From the NCBI GenBank assembly GCA_023229525.1, contig JALNZC010000002.1:1-64000 (forward strand): a stretch of 64,000 bases of DNA, written 5' to 3'. The DNA comes from Bacteroidales bacterium (GTDB lineage: Bacteria > Bacteroidota > Bacteroidia > Bacteroidales > FEN-979). Below are positions 8,379 to 16,151 of this stretch, in pieces (the first letter of the stretch is position 1; the number at the start of each line of letters is the position of its first letter). Made by a program: the position numbers and the translations under genes. The notes beneath the pieces were generated by a model. The model searched no databases and was not told where the DNA came from. It saw only the letters and a program-made list of their open reading frames with translations.

Positions 8379-9311
8379 TCAGGGTCTTAATGACGATAAT
8401 TGCCGGAATAATTCAATTTCCCGTGAGGTCAGTTTTTGAGGAATATCAACCAATATCCTGACAAACAGTGAACCGAATTCGCCTTTTTTCAAATAAACCG
8501 GCATTCCCAGTCCTTTGAGTCTTAACGTTTTCCCGTTTTGGGTTTCTGGCGGAACCTTAATGTTTACATTCCCTTTAAGCGTGTTGACCTTCACATCTCC
8601 ACCCAGAATGGCTTTGTATAGTGGAATATGAATTTCGGTGGAAAGGTCGTCCTCTTTTCGTTCAAACCGGAGGTCGGGTTCAACAGTTACATGAAGGTAT
8701 AGATGACCACTCTCACCCCCGCGCCGTCCCTTCCCACCTTTACCTTTGACACGTAAAACCTGGCCATTCCTGACACCAGGTGGAACCGTGATCTTAATTT
8801 TTTCCTCTCCCAGGGCAAGCATTCGTTCCACACCTGTATACCCTTCGTTCAGCGTTATGGTTATCTGGGCTTCGTAATCCTGTCCTTTCAAGGGTGTGTT
8901 ACGAAAGCCTGAAGAAGACCTGCTTTCCGGAGCAGCTCCTCCAAAAAACGAATTGAAAAAATCGGAAAAATCGGCTCCTTCAAAATCTTCAGCGTTATAA
9001 AAATGGGAATTTTGCTGCCTTCCACCCTGTTGTGACCGTTGTGAGAATCCATCTCCTCTTTGTGCCCAGGCACCTGCCTGCTCGTACTGTTTCCAGTCCG
9101 CGCCCAGAGTATCATATTTCTTCCGTTTCTCCGGGTCACTAAGGACGGTATAAGCTTCACCCATCTCTTTGAATTTCTCTTCAGATTGCTTGTTTCCCGG
9201 ATTTTTATCCGGATGATACTTCACAGCCAACTTACGATACTGCTTTTTGATCTCCGCCTGAGAAGCATCTTTTCCGACCCCTAGAATTTTATAATAATCT
9301 TTGTACTCCAT
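8379..9311 (-). CDS. DnaJ/CbpA-type co-chaperone
   Basis: A 310-residue class B J protein. The J domain (residues 4-70) has the HPD motif in KYHPDKNPGN. A Gly/Phe/Gln-rich linker follows (about 75-135, with repeated SQQGG and FFNSFFGG). There is no CxxCxGxG zinc region. Two C-terminal substrate-binding beta domains come next (GVERMLALGEEKIKITVPPG and the LKGNVNIKVPPETQNG region). It would stimulate DnaK ATPase. A dnaK gene is in the window but 20 kb away. It heads an operon with a small unknown protein and ndh. Confidence 0.92.
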   Translation of the reverse strand: MEYKDYYKILGVGKDASQAEIKKQYRKLAVKYHPDKNPGNKQSEEKFKEMGEAYTVLSDPEKRKKYDTLGADWKQYEQAGAWAQRGDGFSQRSQQGGRQQNSHFYNAEDFEGADFSDFFNSFFGGAAPESRSSSGFRNTPLKGQDYEAQITITLNEGYTGVERMLALGEEKIKITVPPGVRNGQVLRVKGKGGKGRRGGESGHLYLHVTVEPDLRFERKEDDLSTEIHIPLYKAILGGDVKVNTLKGNVNIKVPPETQNGKTLRLKGLGMPVYLKKGEFGSLFVRILVDIPQKLTSREIELFRQLSSLRP

Positions 9312-9330
9312 GTGTTACAACCCCTCTAAG

Positions 9331-9386
9331 AAATCTCAAATTCAAAATTCAAAATTCCAAGTTCAATATTCGATATTCAATATTCT
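9331..9386 (-). repeat. AAATTCA-family heptamer array (8 units)
   Basis: Plus-strand words in strict 7-bp register: AAATCTC, AAATTCA, AAATTCA, AAATTCC, AAGTTCA, ATATTCG, ATATTCA, ATATTCT. It lies between dnaJ and the NimA-like gene, 12 bp beyond the latter's stop codon. Confidence 0.75.
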
Positions 9387-9398
9387 GTTGTTCCTGCA

Positions 9399-9860
9399 TC
9401 AATATCCATAAACCCTTCCCTCAATCCGCTCTACTTTCACCTTCATCACGTTTACTTCCCGGATAGAAGGAGGATTGAATGTGAATTCACGTTTGGCATA
9501 ATGTGCCATGATGATATTCAACGCGTTTATCTTTTCCTCCGTCTCCCGGATGAACTCCACTTTCCCGTAACAAAGCACCGAACGGTATTTCATGCTCCAC
9601 GAACAGGCGACTGCTTCGTTTTGGTACCTTATTGCGTGATCAATACTAAAATTAATACACACCTCAGGATTCTGTCGAAGGATATCCACCTTTTTCCCTT
9701 TCCGTGCTCCATGGATGTAAATGATATTATCCTTATACCCGAAATTCAACGGAATCACGTAAGGTTTATTTGTAGCATCAACCATGGCAACATGACACCA
9801 TTGGCATTGGTTGATGATATCAAGGATTGCATTTTCATCGGTGATGGGACGGTTTCTCAT
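9399..9860 (-). CDS. NimA-like pyridoxamine 5'-phosphate oxidase family flavoprotein
   Basis: A 153-residue split-barrel flavin-binding protein. The first half has the usual CHVAMVD...PYVIPLNFGY pattern, then IYIHGARKGKKVDILR, then WSMKYRSVLCYGKVEF, matching the NimA/5-nitroimidazole reductase-like branch of the PNPOx fold. The branch binds FMN or another cofactor; many members have unknown physiological substrates. The name should not be read as evidence of drug resistance. It lies between radA and dnaJ on the same strand. Confidence 0.85.
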   Translation of the reverse strand: MRNRPITDENAILDIINQCQWCHVAMVDATNKPYVIPLNFGYKDNIIYIHGARKGKKVDILRQNPEVCINFSIDHAIRYQNEAVACSWSMKYRSVLCYGKVEFIRETEEKINALNIIMAHYAKREFTFNPPSIREVNVMKVKVERIEGRVYGY

Positions 9861-9967
9861 AATATGTACATTATGAATAGTTCTGCAATGCCGAGTAAAA
9901 ATAGTAAAATTTTGAAAAATAAATAATTTTGAAGATCGTAGCTTTTAACCTAACTTCCAATTTCCAA

Positions 9968-11335
9968 TTAACTGAAAAGTTTTCGGTAGACCTCTTCTAT
10001 TTTTCCAGTGGTGACGATCTGGATGGAAAAACGCTTGAAATCCAGACCTTTAGTGTTGTATCTGGAGATGAATATCCGTTCAAATCCCAATTTATCTGCT
10101 TCCGTTATCCGTTGTTCAATGTGATTGATGGGTCGGATTTCACCACTAAGTCCAACTTCAGCAGCAAAACAACTTTTTGATCCGATAGGTGAATCCTGGT
10201 TGGAAGAAAGAACTGCCGCTACAACTGCCAGATCGATGGCTGGGTCTTCCACCTTGATACCTCCGGCAATATTTAAAAAGACGTCTTTATGACCCAGCCG
10301 GAAACCGCTGCGTTTTTCGAGAACCGCCAGCAACATATTGAGCCGGCGAACATCGAAGCCGGTCGTGGAACGTTGTGGTGTGCCGTAAACTGCAGAGCTT
10401 ACCAGCGCCTGGGTTTCGATGAGCATAGGACGCTGTCCCTCCATCATGGCGGCGATGGCGGTACCGCTTACCTCTTCATCACGCTGGCTAAGTAATATTT
10501 CCGAGGGATTTGTGACTTCCCGGAGTCCTGAATCATTCATCTCATAAATACCCAGTTCGGAAGTAGAACCGAAACGGTTTTTCAGTGAACGAAGGATACG
10601 GTATCCATAATTGCGGTCGCCTTCAAATTGTAGAACAGTATCAACCATGTGTTCAAGTACCTTGGGACCGGCCAGGCTACCATCCTTGGTAATATGTCCG
10701 ATCAAAAAAACCGGTGTGTTGGTGATCTTTGAGTATTTTTGCATTTCGGCCGCACACTCTTTGATCTGGGAAACACTACCGGCCGATGATTCAATGAGAT
10801 CAGTCTGCAAGGTTTGGATGGAATCTGCAATAATGATATCGGGTTTTAATCCCTCAAGATGCTGATAAATGGATTGTGTATTTGTTTCGGTGAGGATATA
10901 GCAATTTTCATTTACGATTCCCAGCCTTTCGGCACGCATCCGAATTTGTTGCTCACTTTCTTCGCCACTGATATACAATACTTTCTGATCACCGCATTTC
11001 AGCGCCACTTGTAACATCAGAGTCGATTTTCCAATTCCCGGTTCACCACCAATCAACACGAGCGACCCGGGGACCAAACCTCCACCCAGCACCCGGTTTA
11101 GCTCTTGATCAGGAATAATGATCCGGGCTTCATGATCATAGGTGACATCGGATATTTTTATTGGGGTAGTGGAACGACGGTTATTCAAAGCAAATCCCAC
11201 ACCGGCTTTTTCCTCTCGCTGAATGACCTCTTCCACGAAAGTATTCCACTGTCCGCAAGAATTACACCGTCCCAGCCATTTGGGCGATTGCGCCCCACAA
11301 TTCTGACAAAAAAAAGCTGTTTTTACTTTAGCCAA
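9968..11335 (-). CDS. radA: DNA repair protein RadA/Sms
   Basis: A 455-residue RadA. An N-terminal zinc finger has Cys10, Cys13, Cys24 and Cys27 around SPKWLGRC. The RecA-like ATPase follows with Walker A GGEPGIGKST near residue 95, and the RadA-specific KNRFG motif lies near residue 254. The C-terminal Lon-protease-like domain is complete (e.g. DVFLNIAGGIKVEDPAIDLA). It promotes branch migration in recombinational repair. Downstream of rfaE2, separated by 187 bp that hold a palindrome and a 17-unit heptamer array. Confidence 0.97.
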   Translation of the reverse strand: MAKVKTAFFCQNCGAQSPKWLGRCNSCGQWNTFVEEVIQREEKAGVGFALNNRRSTTPIKISDVTYDHEARIIIPDQELNRVLGGGLVPGSLVLIGGEPGIGKSTLMLQVALKCGDQKVLYISGEESEQQIRMRAERLGIVNENCYILTETNTQSIYQHLEGLKPDIIIADSIQTLQTDLIESSAGSVSQIKECAAEMQKYSKITNTPVFLIGHITKDGSLAGPKVLEHMVDTVLQFEGDRNYGYRILRSLKNRFGSTSELGIYEMNDSGLREVTNPSEILLSQRDEEVSGTAIAAMMEGQRPMLIETQALVSSAVYGTPQRSTTGFDVRRLNMLLAVLEKRSGFRLGHKDVFLNIAGGIKVEDPAIDLAVVAAVLSSNQDSPIGSKSCFAAEVGLSGEIRPINHIEQRITEADKLGFERIFISRYNTKGLDFKRFSIQIVTTGKIEEVYRKLFS

Positions 11336-11369
11336 CTATTTCGATTTGCAGATTCTTTATTTCGGATAC

Positions 11370-11401
11370 CCGTACAGACGCACCGCAGTGCGTCTGTACG
11401 G
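11370..11401. repeat. Perfect 14-bp palindrome with 4-nt loop (REP-like)
   Basis: The left arm at 11370-11383 (CCGTACAGACGCAC) and right arm at 11388-11401 are exact reverse complements around CGCA. It ends 1 bp before the 17-unit heptamer array. There is no T-run on either side, so it is not a standard terminator. It resembles short GC-rich REP-type palindromes; no transposase is visible nearby. Confidence 0.85.
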
Positions 11402-11402
11402 C

Positions 11403-11521
11403 ATCCAGCATCTTTTATCCTGCATCCTGTATCCTGTATCTTTTATCCAGCATCCAGTATCCAGCATCTTTTATCCTGCATCCTGCATCCTGTATCCTGT
11501 ATCTTTTATCCAGCATCCAGC
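11403..11521 (-). repeat. 17-unit ATCC-family heptamer array
   Basis: Exactly 17 x 7 bp with no gaps. Plus-strand words in order: ATCCAGC, ATCTTTT, ATCCTGC, ATCCTGT, ATCCTGT, ATCTTTT, ATCCAGC, ATCCAGT, ATCCAGC, ATCTTTT, ATCCTGC, ATCCTGC, ATCCTGT, ATCCTGT, ATCTTTT, ATCCAGC, ATCCAGC. The last word runs into the rfaE2 stop codon (TCA on the plus strand at 11523-11525). Only five words are used, and ATCTTTT punctuates blocks of ATCCTGY and ATCCAGY. Confidence 0.92.
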
Positions 11522-11522
11522 A

Positions 11523-12020
11523 TCAGGTAAGCGCCTTATGAATCTTTTCCAGGGTATGGGTTGTTGAAAATCCTTTAACCAGTTCAATCATAACTACCTG
11601 TCCTCCCCTGGATTTCACGATATCGGCCCCGACAATTTCTTTTCCTTCATAATCTTTCCCCTTTACGAGGATATCCGGTTGTATTAAACGGATCAGCTCA
11701 CGGGGTGTATCTTCACCGAAAAGTATAACCGCATCGACAAAAGAGAGAGCCGCCAGCATAATAGCCCGGGCATTTTCATTGTTGACTGGCCGGTGCGGAC
11801 CTTTGAGCCTGTGAACCGATTCATTGGTGTTCAAACCAACAATCAGGATATGTCCCAGGTCACGGGCTTTAGAAAGATATTCAATATGCCCCTGGTGTAA
11901 GACATCAAAGCAACCATTGGTGAAAACAATTTTTTTATCTTTGAAACGCCAGACAGCCAGATGCTTCTGAAGATGGTCCCAGGTATAAATTTTTTCTTTA
12001 ATTAGTTCTAATCTTTCCAT
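11523..12020 (-). CDS. rfaE2: D-glycero-beta-D-manno-heptose 1-phosphate adenylyltransferase
   Basis: A 165-residue nucleotidyltransferase matching the C-terminal half of HldE. The signature FTNGCFDVLHQGH at about residues 34-46 contains the HxGH nucleotide-binding motif. LKGPHRPVN and KGKDYEGKEIVGAD follow in the expected places. It adenylates heptose-1-phosphate for ADP-heptose, a lipopolysaccharide core precursor. The separate kinase half is not in this window. Its start overlaps the upstream membrane protein by 23 bp. Confidence 0.9.
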   Translation of the reverse strand: MERLELIKEKIYTWDHLQKHLAVWRFKDKKIVFTNGCFDVLHQGHIEYLSKARDLGHILIVGLNTNESVHRLKGPHRPVNNENARAIMLAALSFVDAVILFGEDTPRELIRLIQPDILVKGKDYEGKEIVGADIVKSRGGQVVMIELVKGFSTTHTLEKIHKALT

Positions 12021-13107
12021 GGGAATGTTTATTGAACGAAAGTAAAATCAATGAAATTCCTCCTATCATCAGGATCATTCCGGTTTGCGCTACCCATGCG
12101 ATCCATCCGAGCGCCAGACCGGTTGTACGGACAATGCCGTACAATTGCAACGTTTCCTGGATGATAGCCGGATAAAGTCCGATCCCTCCCGGGGTGATCA
12201 TTATACCGACGCTACCTAGAACCAAGGAAGAAAGCCCTGCTCCCGGGCCAAGGGAACTGGTATCGGAAAAACAGAAAAAACAGACATACAGCATGAAAAA
12301 ATAAAACACCCAGATGACAATGGAATAGAATACAAATAATCCGGGTTTCCGGATCAGGGTGAGTGATTTCAAACCTTCCCAGAACCCAAGGACAAGATTT
12401 TTCATTCTATGATAAACAACAGTTTTCCTGACCCTTTTATGAATAAGAAAGTAAATTATAACAATGATAGTAAGAAGCCCAAGACATCCCAGCACTAACA
12501 TCTTGGTATAATCCAGGTTCCCGAATTTTGCGACAAGTCCAGGATAAATGTTGGTGTCGAGGTAGTTGCTGATCGTCCCCATTTGAGTCAGGATCATCAG
12601 GATGAAAAGCAATAAAAAACAGATCATATCCACTGCCCTTTCAGTTATAACCGTTCCGAAAGATTTATTAAAAGGGATATTTTCATATCGGGCAAGGATG
12701 CCGCATCGGGTCACTTCGCCAAGACGTGGAAAAGCAAGATTAGCGAAATATCCTACCATGACTGCAAAAAATGTATTTTTCAGTGAAGGGTTATAGCCCA
12801 TAGGTTCAAAAAAAAGCATCCAGCGTAAAGACCGTAAAATGTGACTGCATATTCCCAGGATAATGGTCAGTAATACCCAGTTGTAATTAGCGATCCGAAA
12901 GGAGAAGAGAATTTGCTTCCGCTCATCAACCGTCAATCCCCTTAAAGATAACCAGATGATGACAATTCCCAAACCAAGAAAAAGAACAAATTTTATAAAT
13001 GTGGTTAACCGGTTTTTCGAAGGAACATCTGCAGCTGGAGTGGCGGTCATTACCGTATTTTTATACCCTAGACGAGTTGATTTGTCAGATCGTCGGAGAT
13101 TTGGCAT
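11998..13107 (-). CDS. Flippase-like membrane protein (UPF0104/LPG synthase TM family)
   Basis: A 369-residue polytopic protein with about eight hydrophobic segments. Family-like features are FEPMGYNPSLKNTFFAVMVGYFANLAFPRLGEVTRCGIL near residues 97-135 and a C-terminal SSLVLGSVGIMITPGGIGLYPA segment. The family resembles the flippase domain of lysylphosphatidylglycerol synthase (MprF); many Bacteroidota members are of unknown substrate. The N-terminus is uncertain: Met20 (13050) may be the true start, because the first 19 residues are polar and unlike the family. Confidence 0.8.
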   Translation of the reverse strand: MPNLRRSDKSTRLGYKNTVMTATPAADVPSKNRLTTFIKFVLFLGLGIVIIWLSLRGLTVDERKQILFSFRIANYNWVLLTIILGICSHILRSLRWMLFFEPMGYNPSLKNTFFAVMVGYFANLAFPRLGEVTRCGILARYENIPFNKSFGTVITERAVDMICFLLLFILMILTQMGTISNYLDTNIYPGLVAKFGNLDYTKMLVLGCLGLLTIIVIIYFLIHKRVRKTVVYHRMKNLVLGFWEGLKSLTLIRKPGLFVFYSIVIWVFYFFMLYVCFFCFSDTSSLGPGAGLSSLVLGSVGIMITPGGIGLYPAIIQETLQLYGIVRTTGLALGWIAWVAQTGMILMIGGISLILLSFNKHSHGKIRTN

Positions 13108-13153
13108 GATGGATCTTCGATTTTACGTCTTGGAACTTAATCATACCGCAAAA

Positions 13154-14005
13154 TTAAGAAAAAAGTTCAATATTATCGATCAACCGTACATCGCCCAGGA
13201 AAACAGCTGTAAAGGCAACAGCCCTATTCTTATGGCTCCAGTTTTCCAGTGGTAGTAAGCTTTCTCTGTCACCAATCTCAAAATACTCAACACGCATCTC
13301 CGGATTAGTCTGGATTTTTTTTATGGCCCATTCCTTCAATTCCCAAACCGGAAGCTTACCCACTTTTTCTTTGGCCTTGCAAAGAACTTGATAAATTATC
13401 GGAGCGATCTGCCGTTCAGCGATGGTAAGCCTCATATTCCTTGAGCTCATAGCCAGTCCGTCGTCCTCTCTGACTGTTTCGCAGGCAATAATTTGGACCG
13501 GAATTTTCAGGGTCTGGACCAGGTAACGTATGATGGCCAATTGCTGAAAATCCTTTTTCCCGAAATAGGCCCGCGAAGGGTAAACTATATCGAAAAGTTT
13601 TTTAACTACAATAGCAACACCCCTAAAATGGCCCGGCCGGAATTTTCCTTCCATCACCTTGTCAAGCATACCGAATTCAAGATCTAATGGTTCTGTATGG
13701 CCATCCGGATAAATTTCTCCGGATTCGGGAGAAAAAAGAACATCGCAACCCAATTCTTCAAGAATCTTCGCATCCCGTACAAGGTTACGGGGATACTTTT
13801 CCAGATCTTCTTTGTTGTTGAATTGAATGGGGTTAACAAAGATGCTGCATATAGTCAGGTCATTTTCAGCCTTTGATCTGCGGATCAATGTCAAATGCCC
13901 TTCGTGTAAGGCTCCCATGGTGGGGACAAATCCAATTTCAAGACCTTGTTTTTGCCCGGGTTTCAGGTAAGTCGAAATCTCCTTAATAGTTGTAAAATGT
14001 TTCAT
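13154..14005 (-). CDS. panC: Pantothenate synthetase
   Basis: A 283-residue PanC. The ATP-binding HxGH lies in VPTMGALHEGHLTLI near residue 27, the KKDFQQLAIIR segment near 150 binds pantoate/ATP, and the KMSKS-like loop is DDGLAMSSRN near 185. It condenses pantoate and beta-alanine to pantothenate. panB, the preceding pathway step, is in the window at 27.4 kb; the two are unlinked. Confidence 0.97.
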   Translation of the reverse strand: MKHFTTIKEISTYLKPGQKQGLEIGFVPTMGALHEGHLTLIRRSKAENDLTICSIFVNPIQFNNKEDLEKYPRNLVRDAKILEELGCDVLFSPESGEIYPDGHTEPLDLEFGMLDKVMEGKFRPGHFRGVAIVVKKLFDIVYPSRAYFGKKDFQQLAIIRYLVQTLKIPVQIIACETVREDDGLAMSSRNMRLTIAERQIAPIIYQVLCKAKEKVGKLPVWELKEWAIKKIQTNPEMRVEYFEIGDRESLLPLENWSHKNRAVAFTAVFLGDVRLIDNIELFS

Positions 14006-14011
14006 GGAAAT

Positions 14012-14671
14012 TTACAGTTCAACAAACTTATTTTTTATCGCAAATTTAATAAGCTCCACGGTAGATTTTAATTCAAGTTTTTTCATGATGTGATTTTTAT
14101 GGGTTTCTACGGTACGGATGCTTATATCAAGCTTTTCACTGATCTCTTTATTGATATATCCTTCCGCAAAAAGCCTGAGAATTTCGATTTCACGGGAAGT
14201 AAGGGTGACGGGTCGCTGCTGAAGTACAGGTTCATCTTCTCTGGCTGATCGGAGATAGCTTTTCAACATGATTTTCGAAATGGATTCAGCAAAAAATTCT
14301 TCGCCGTCGTTTATGGTCTGTATAGCCTCGAGAAGTTCTTCACGGGAAGTGTTTTTAGGCAGATAACCACGGGCGCCCGCTTTTACCGAATTGATGATAA
14401 AATCTTCATTTGTGTACATGGAAAGAATGAGTACTTTGATATCTGGATATTCCATGGTAACCCTCCTGGTGATCTCAATTCCGGAAGTATCCGGAAGGGA
14501 GATATCGAGAATGAGAACATCTGGCTGATCAAGCGCAATCTTTTCGAAACATTCTTTCCCGGTTGATGCCTCCCCCAGGATTCCTATGTTATCGGCGCTC
14601 ATCAACAGGGCCTTGATCCCATCTCTGACGAGTTGGTGATCATCCACGAGGAAAATCTTGATGATTGACAT
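14012..14671 (-). CDS. NarL/LuxR-type response regulator
   Basis: 219 residues from the ATG at 14671, chosen over an upstream in-frame Met because it places the receiver domain exactly at the N-terminus. The acidic pair is in LVDDHQLVRDG (Asp10/Asp11), the phosphoacceptor is Asp56 in LILDISLPD, and the conserved Lys is in GYLPKNTS. The C-terminal LuxR HTH has LTSREIEILRLFAEGYINKEI and VETHKNHIMKKL. It overlaps the histidine kinase by 32 bp and is therefore its partner. The target genes are unknown. Confidence 0.95.
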   Translation of the reverse strand: MSIIKIFLVDDHQLVRDGIKALLMSADNIGILGEASTGKECFEKIALDQPDVLILDISLPDTSGIEITRRVTMEYPDIKVLILSMYTNEDFIINSVKAGARGYLPKNTSREELLEAIQTINDGEEFFAESISKIMLKSYLRSAREDEPVLQQRPVTLTSREIEILRLFAEGYINKEISEKLDISIRTVETHKNHIMKKLELKSTVELIKFAIKNKFVEL

Positions 14672-15707
14672 AATGTATAGTAATTGGAACTTTAAGTGTG
14701 ATGGTAGTGCCTTCGCCCCGGACTGAACGGATTTCAATCTGGCCTTGTAAAAGGCTGGCCCGCACACGCATATTATGTATACCGTTACCACCTTCTTTTC
14801 CTGCCTTTTCCACCGAAAATCCTTTGCCATCGTCATGGATGATCAGTGTCAGGGCCTCTTTTTCGCGAACAAGGGTCACATTGACCATACTGGCTTCGGC
14901 ATGTTTGACAATGTTGCTTATGGCTTCCTGTGTCAGACGATAAAGATAGGTTTTGGTTTTTTTATCCAGGTCATCAAAATTACCTTTTGCTTCAAAATGG
15001 ATATGTAAGCCGCTATGCTCCTCTGTTTCCGAGAACAGGTTCCGGAAAGCAATGGGAATGCTGAACGCTTCGAGAACAGATGGGAGCAGGTTATTTGAAA
15101 TCCGCCGGACCTCATCGATGATCTGGTCGAAGTACTTTTTTAATTCCTGAATAGAATTTTTAATCTCTTTTCCGTCCTGGTACAATAAACTTTCCAGACG
15201 AAGTTTAATGGCAATCAGCAACTGTCCGATCCCATCATGCAGTTCACGCGAAAGGCGCTGACGTTCCATCTCCTCACCATCAATGACAGATCGCATCCGT
15301 CCGAACCGTTCTTTTTGCAATTCTTTGGTTTTATCCTGGATTTGGTGGGCCATGATGTTAAACGATTCAGTAAGGGCTCCGATTTCATCGTGAGCTGTAA
15401 CGGGAAGATCCTGGTCATAGCGCCCTTCGCCAAGGCTGACAGCTGCATCACGAAGTTTCCTCAATGGTTTTGTCACCCGCCTGGAAATAAAAAAAACGAC
15501 ACTGAAAAAAATGAGCGTCAGTACCATGCTGAGTAAAAGGATGAGCAGCGTATAATATATGGGAACCGTAACCGCTTGGCCCGTTTCCCTGCTACCCCGG
15601 ATCATCCAGATTCCATGAAAGGTGATCAGGTTGATCAGGATAACGGCAGCAATAAAAGGTATAACGAAATACAAAATGAGTTTCCAGTGGATCGAAACAT
15701 TCTTCAT
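14640..15707 (-). CDS. Sensor histidine kinase, HisKA_3 (NarX/DegS-like) type
   Basis: A 355-residue membrane kinase with TM1 at about 8-30, a short external loop of about 20 residues, TM2 at about 50-75, HAMP at 76-125 and the HisKA_3 dimerisation helix with phosphoacceptor His157 in SRELHDGIGQ. The HATPase domain has an N box (LTQEAISNIVKHA), a G1 (DDGKGF) and GGNGIHNMRVRA. So short an external loop suggests it senses a membrane, redox or intracellular signal. It is transcribed ahead of its response regulator. Confidence 0.93.
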   Translation of the reverse strand: MKNVSIHWKLILYFVIPFIAAVILINLITFHGIWMIRGSRETGQAVTVPIYYTLLILLLSMVLTLIFFSVVFFISRRVTKPLRKLRDAAVSLGEGRYDQDLPVTAHDEIGALTESFNIMAHQIQDKTKELQKERFGRMRSVIDGEEMERQRLSRELHDGIGQLLIAIKLRLESLLYQDGKEIKNSIQELKKYFDQIIDEVRRISNNLLPSVLEAFSIPIAFRNLFSETEEHSGLHIHFEAKGNFDDLDKKTKTYLYRLTQEAISNIVKHAEASMVNVTLVREKEALTLIIHDDGKGFSVEKAGKEGGNGIHNMRVRASLLQGQIEIRSVRGEGTTITLKVPITIHYVNHQDFPRG

Positions 15708-15813
15708 GGGTTTTTACTACTTTTGACTCCGGACTGTATCACGCTTTGTTATTGATTATGGTCCCCCTGGACGGGTTTATAATACAGTGTCAATCCCGGT
15801 TTGATCTGGTAAG

Positions 15814-15821
15814 CAAACATA
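15814..15821 (-). promoter_or_regulatory. Possible -7 element for the two-component operon
   Basis: Minus-strand TATGTTTG (TAnnTTTG), about 107 bp before the kinase start. No clear -33 partner. Confidence 0.35.
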
Positions 15822-15836
15822 CTAAATTTATCATCC

Positions 15837-16151
15837 ATGCGATTGCAAATTATAAGGGAAGCATGTAAAAACTTTATTGCCGTGGGATTTATCTTTAAGG
15901 TCATACTTTTTTTCGCATCCATCCTTATGGTGAGTGCTCAGGAAAAGACAGTCACGTTTTATGTCGATCCTGCCGCAGTTCCACCTGATCTTCCGATTAC
16001 TTTCAAACATCTGTCTACCCATGTCAGTTTTAAACCGGAGCAAAACCAGGTTATAAGAATAGCAGCATTTACAGTTATACCAAACCATTCCAATATAGAT
16101 TCTATTGTTTTTTATACTCTTGATTTTCAAATCAGTAACCATGTCTCTTAA
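15837..16151 (+). pseudogene. N-terminal relic of a secreted protein, possibly an M1-like peptidase
   Basis: A 104-codon ORF with a signal peptide (hydrophobic residues about 14-33, ending VSAQ). After that come about 65 residues resembling the first strands of a beta-sandwich (THVSFKPEQNQVIRIAAFTVIPN, then DSIVFYTLDFQI), a pattern reminiscent of the N-terminal domain of M1 aminopeptidases. It stops abruptly where the MFS gene begins, overlapping it by 11 bp. A decayed T9SS tail lies just after the MFS gene. I read the two as remnants of one gene, but it could be a short genuine protein. Confidence 0.45.

Noticed and set aside
11403..11521. Possible CRISPR array
   Set aside because: Units are 7 bp and contiguous, with no spacers and no cas genes nearby. 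The same applies to 29311-29422.
11105..11567. Plus-strand ORFs across the radA start and the heptamer array
   Set aside because: Their translations are the array words (repeats of CILHPVS/IQHPAS type). A 7-bp period without stops keeps all frames open. No start context or homology.
14672..14836. Longer N-terminus for the response regulator
   Set aside because: The extra 55 residues are an out-of-frame reading of the kinase end and carry no receiver-domain sequence.
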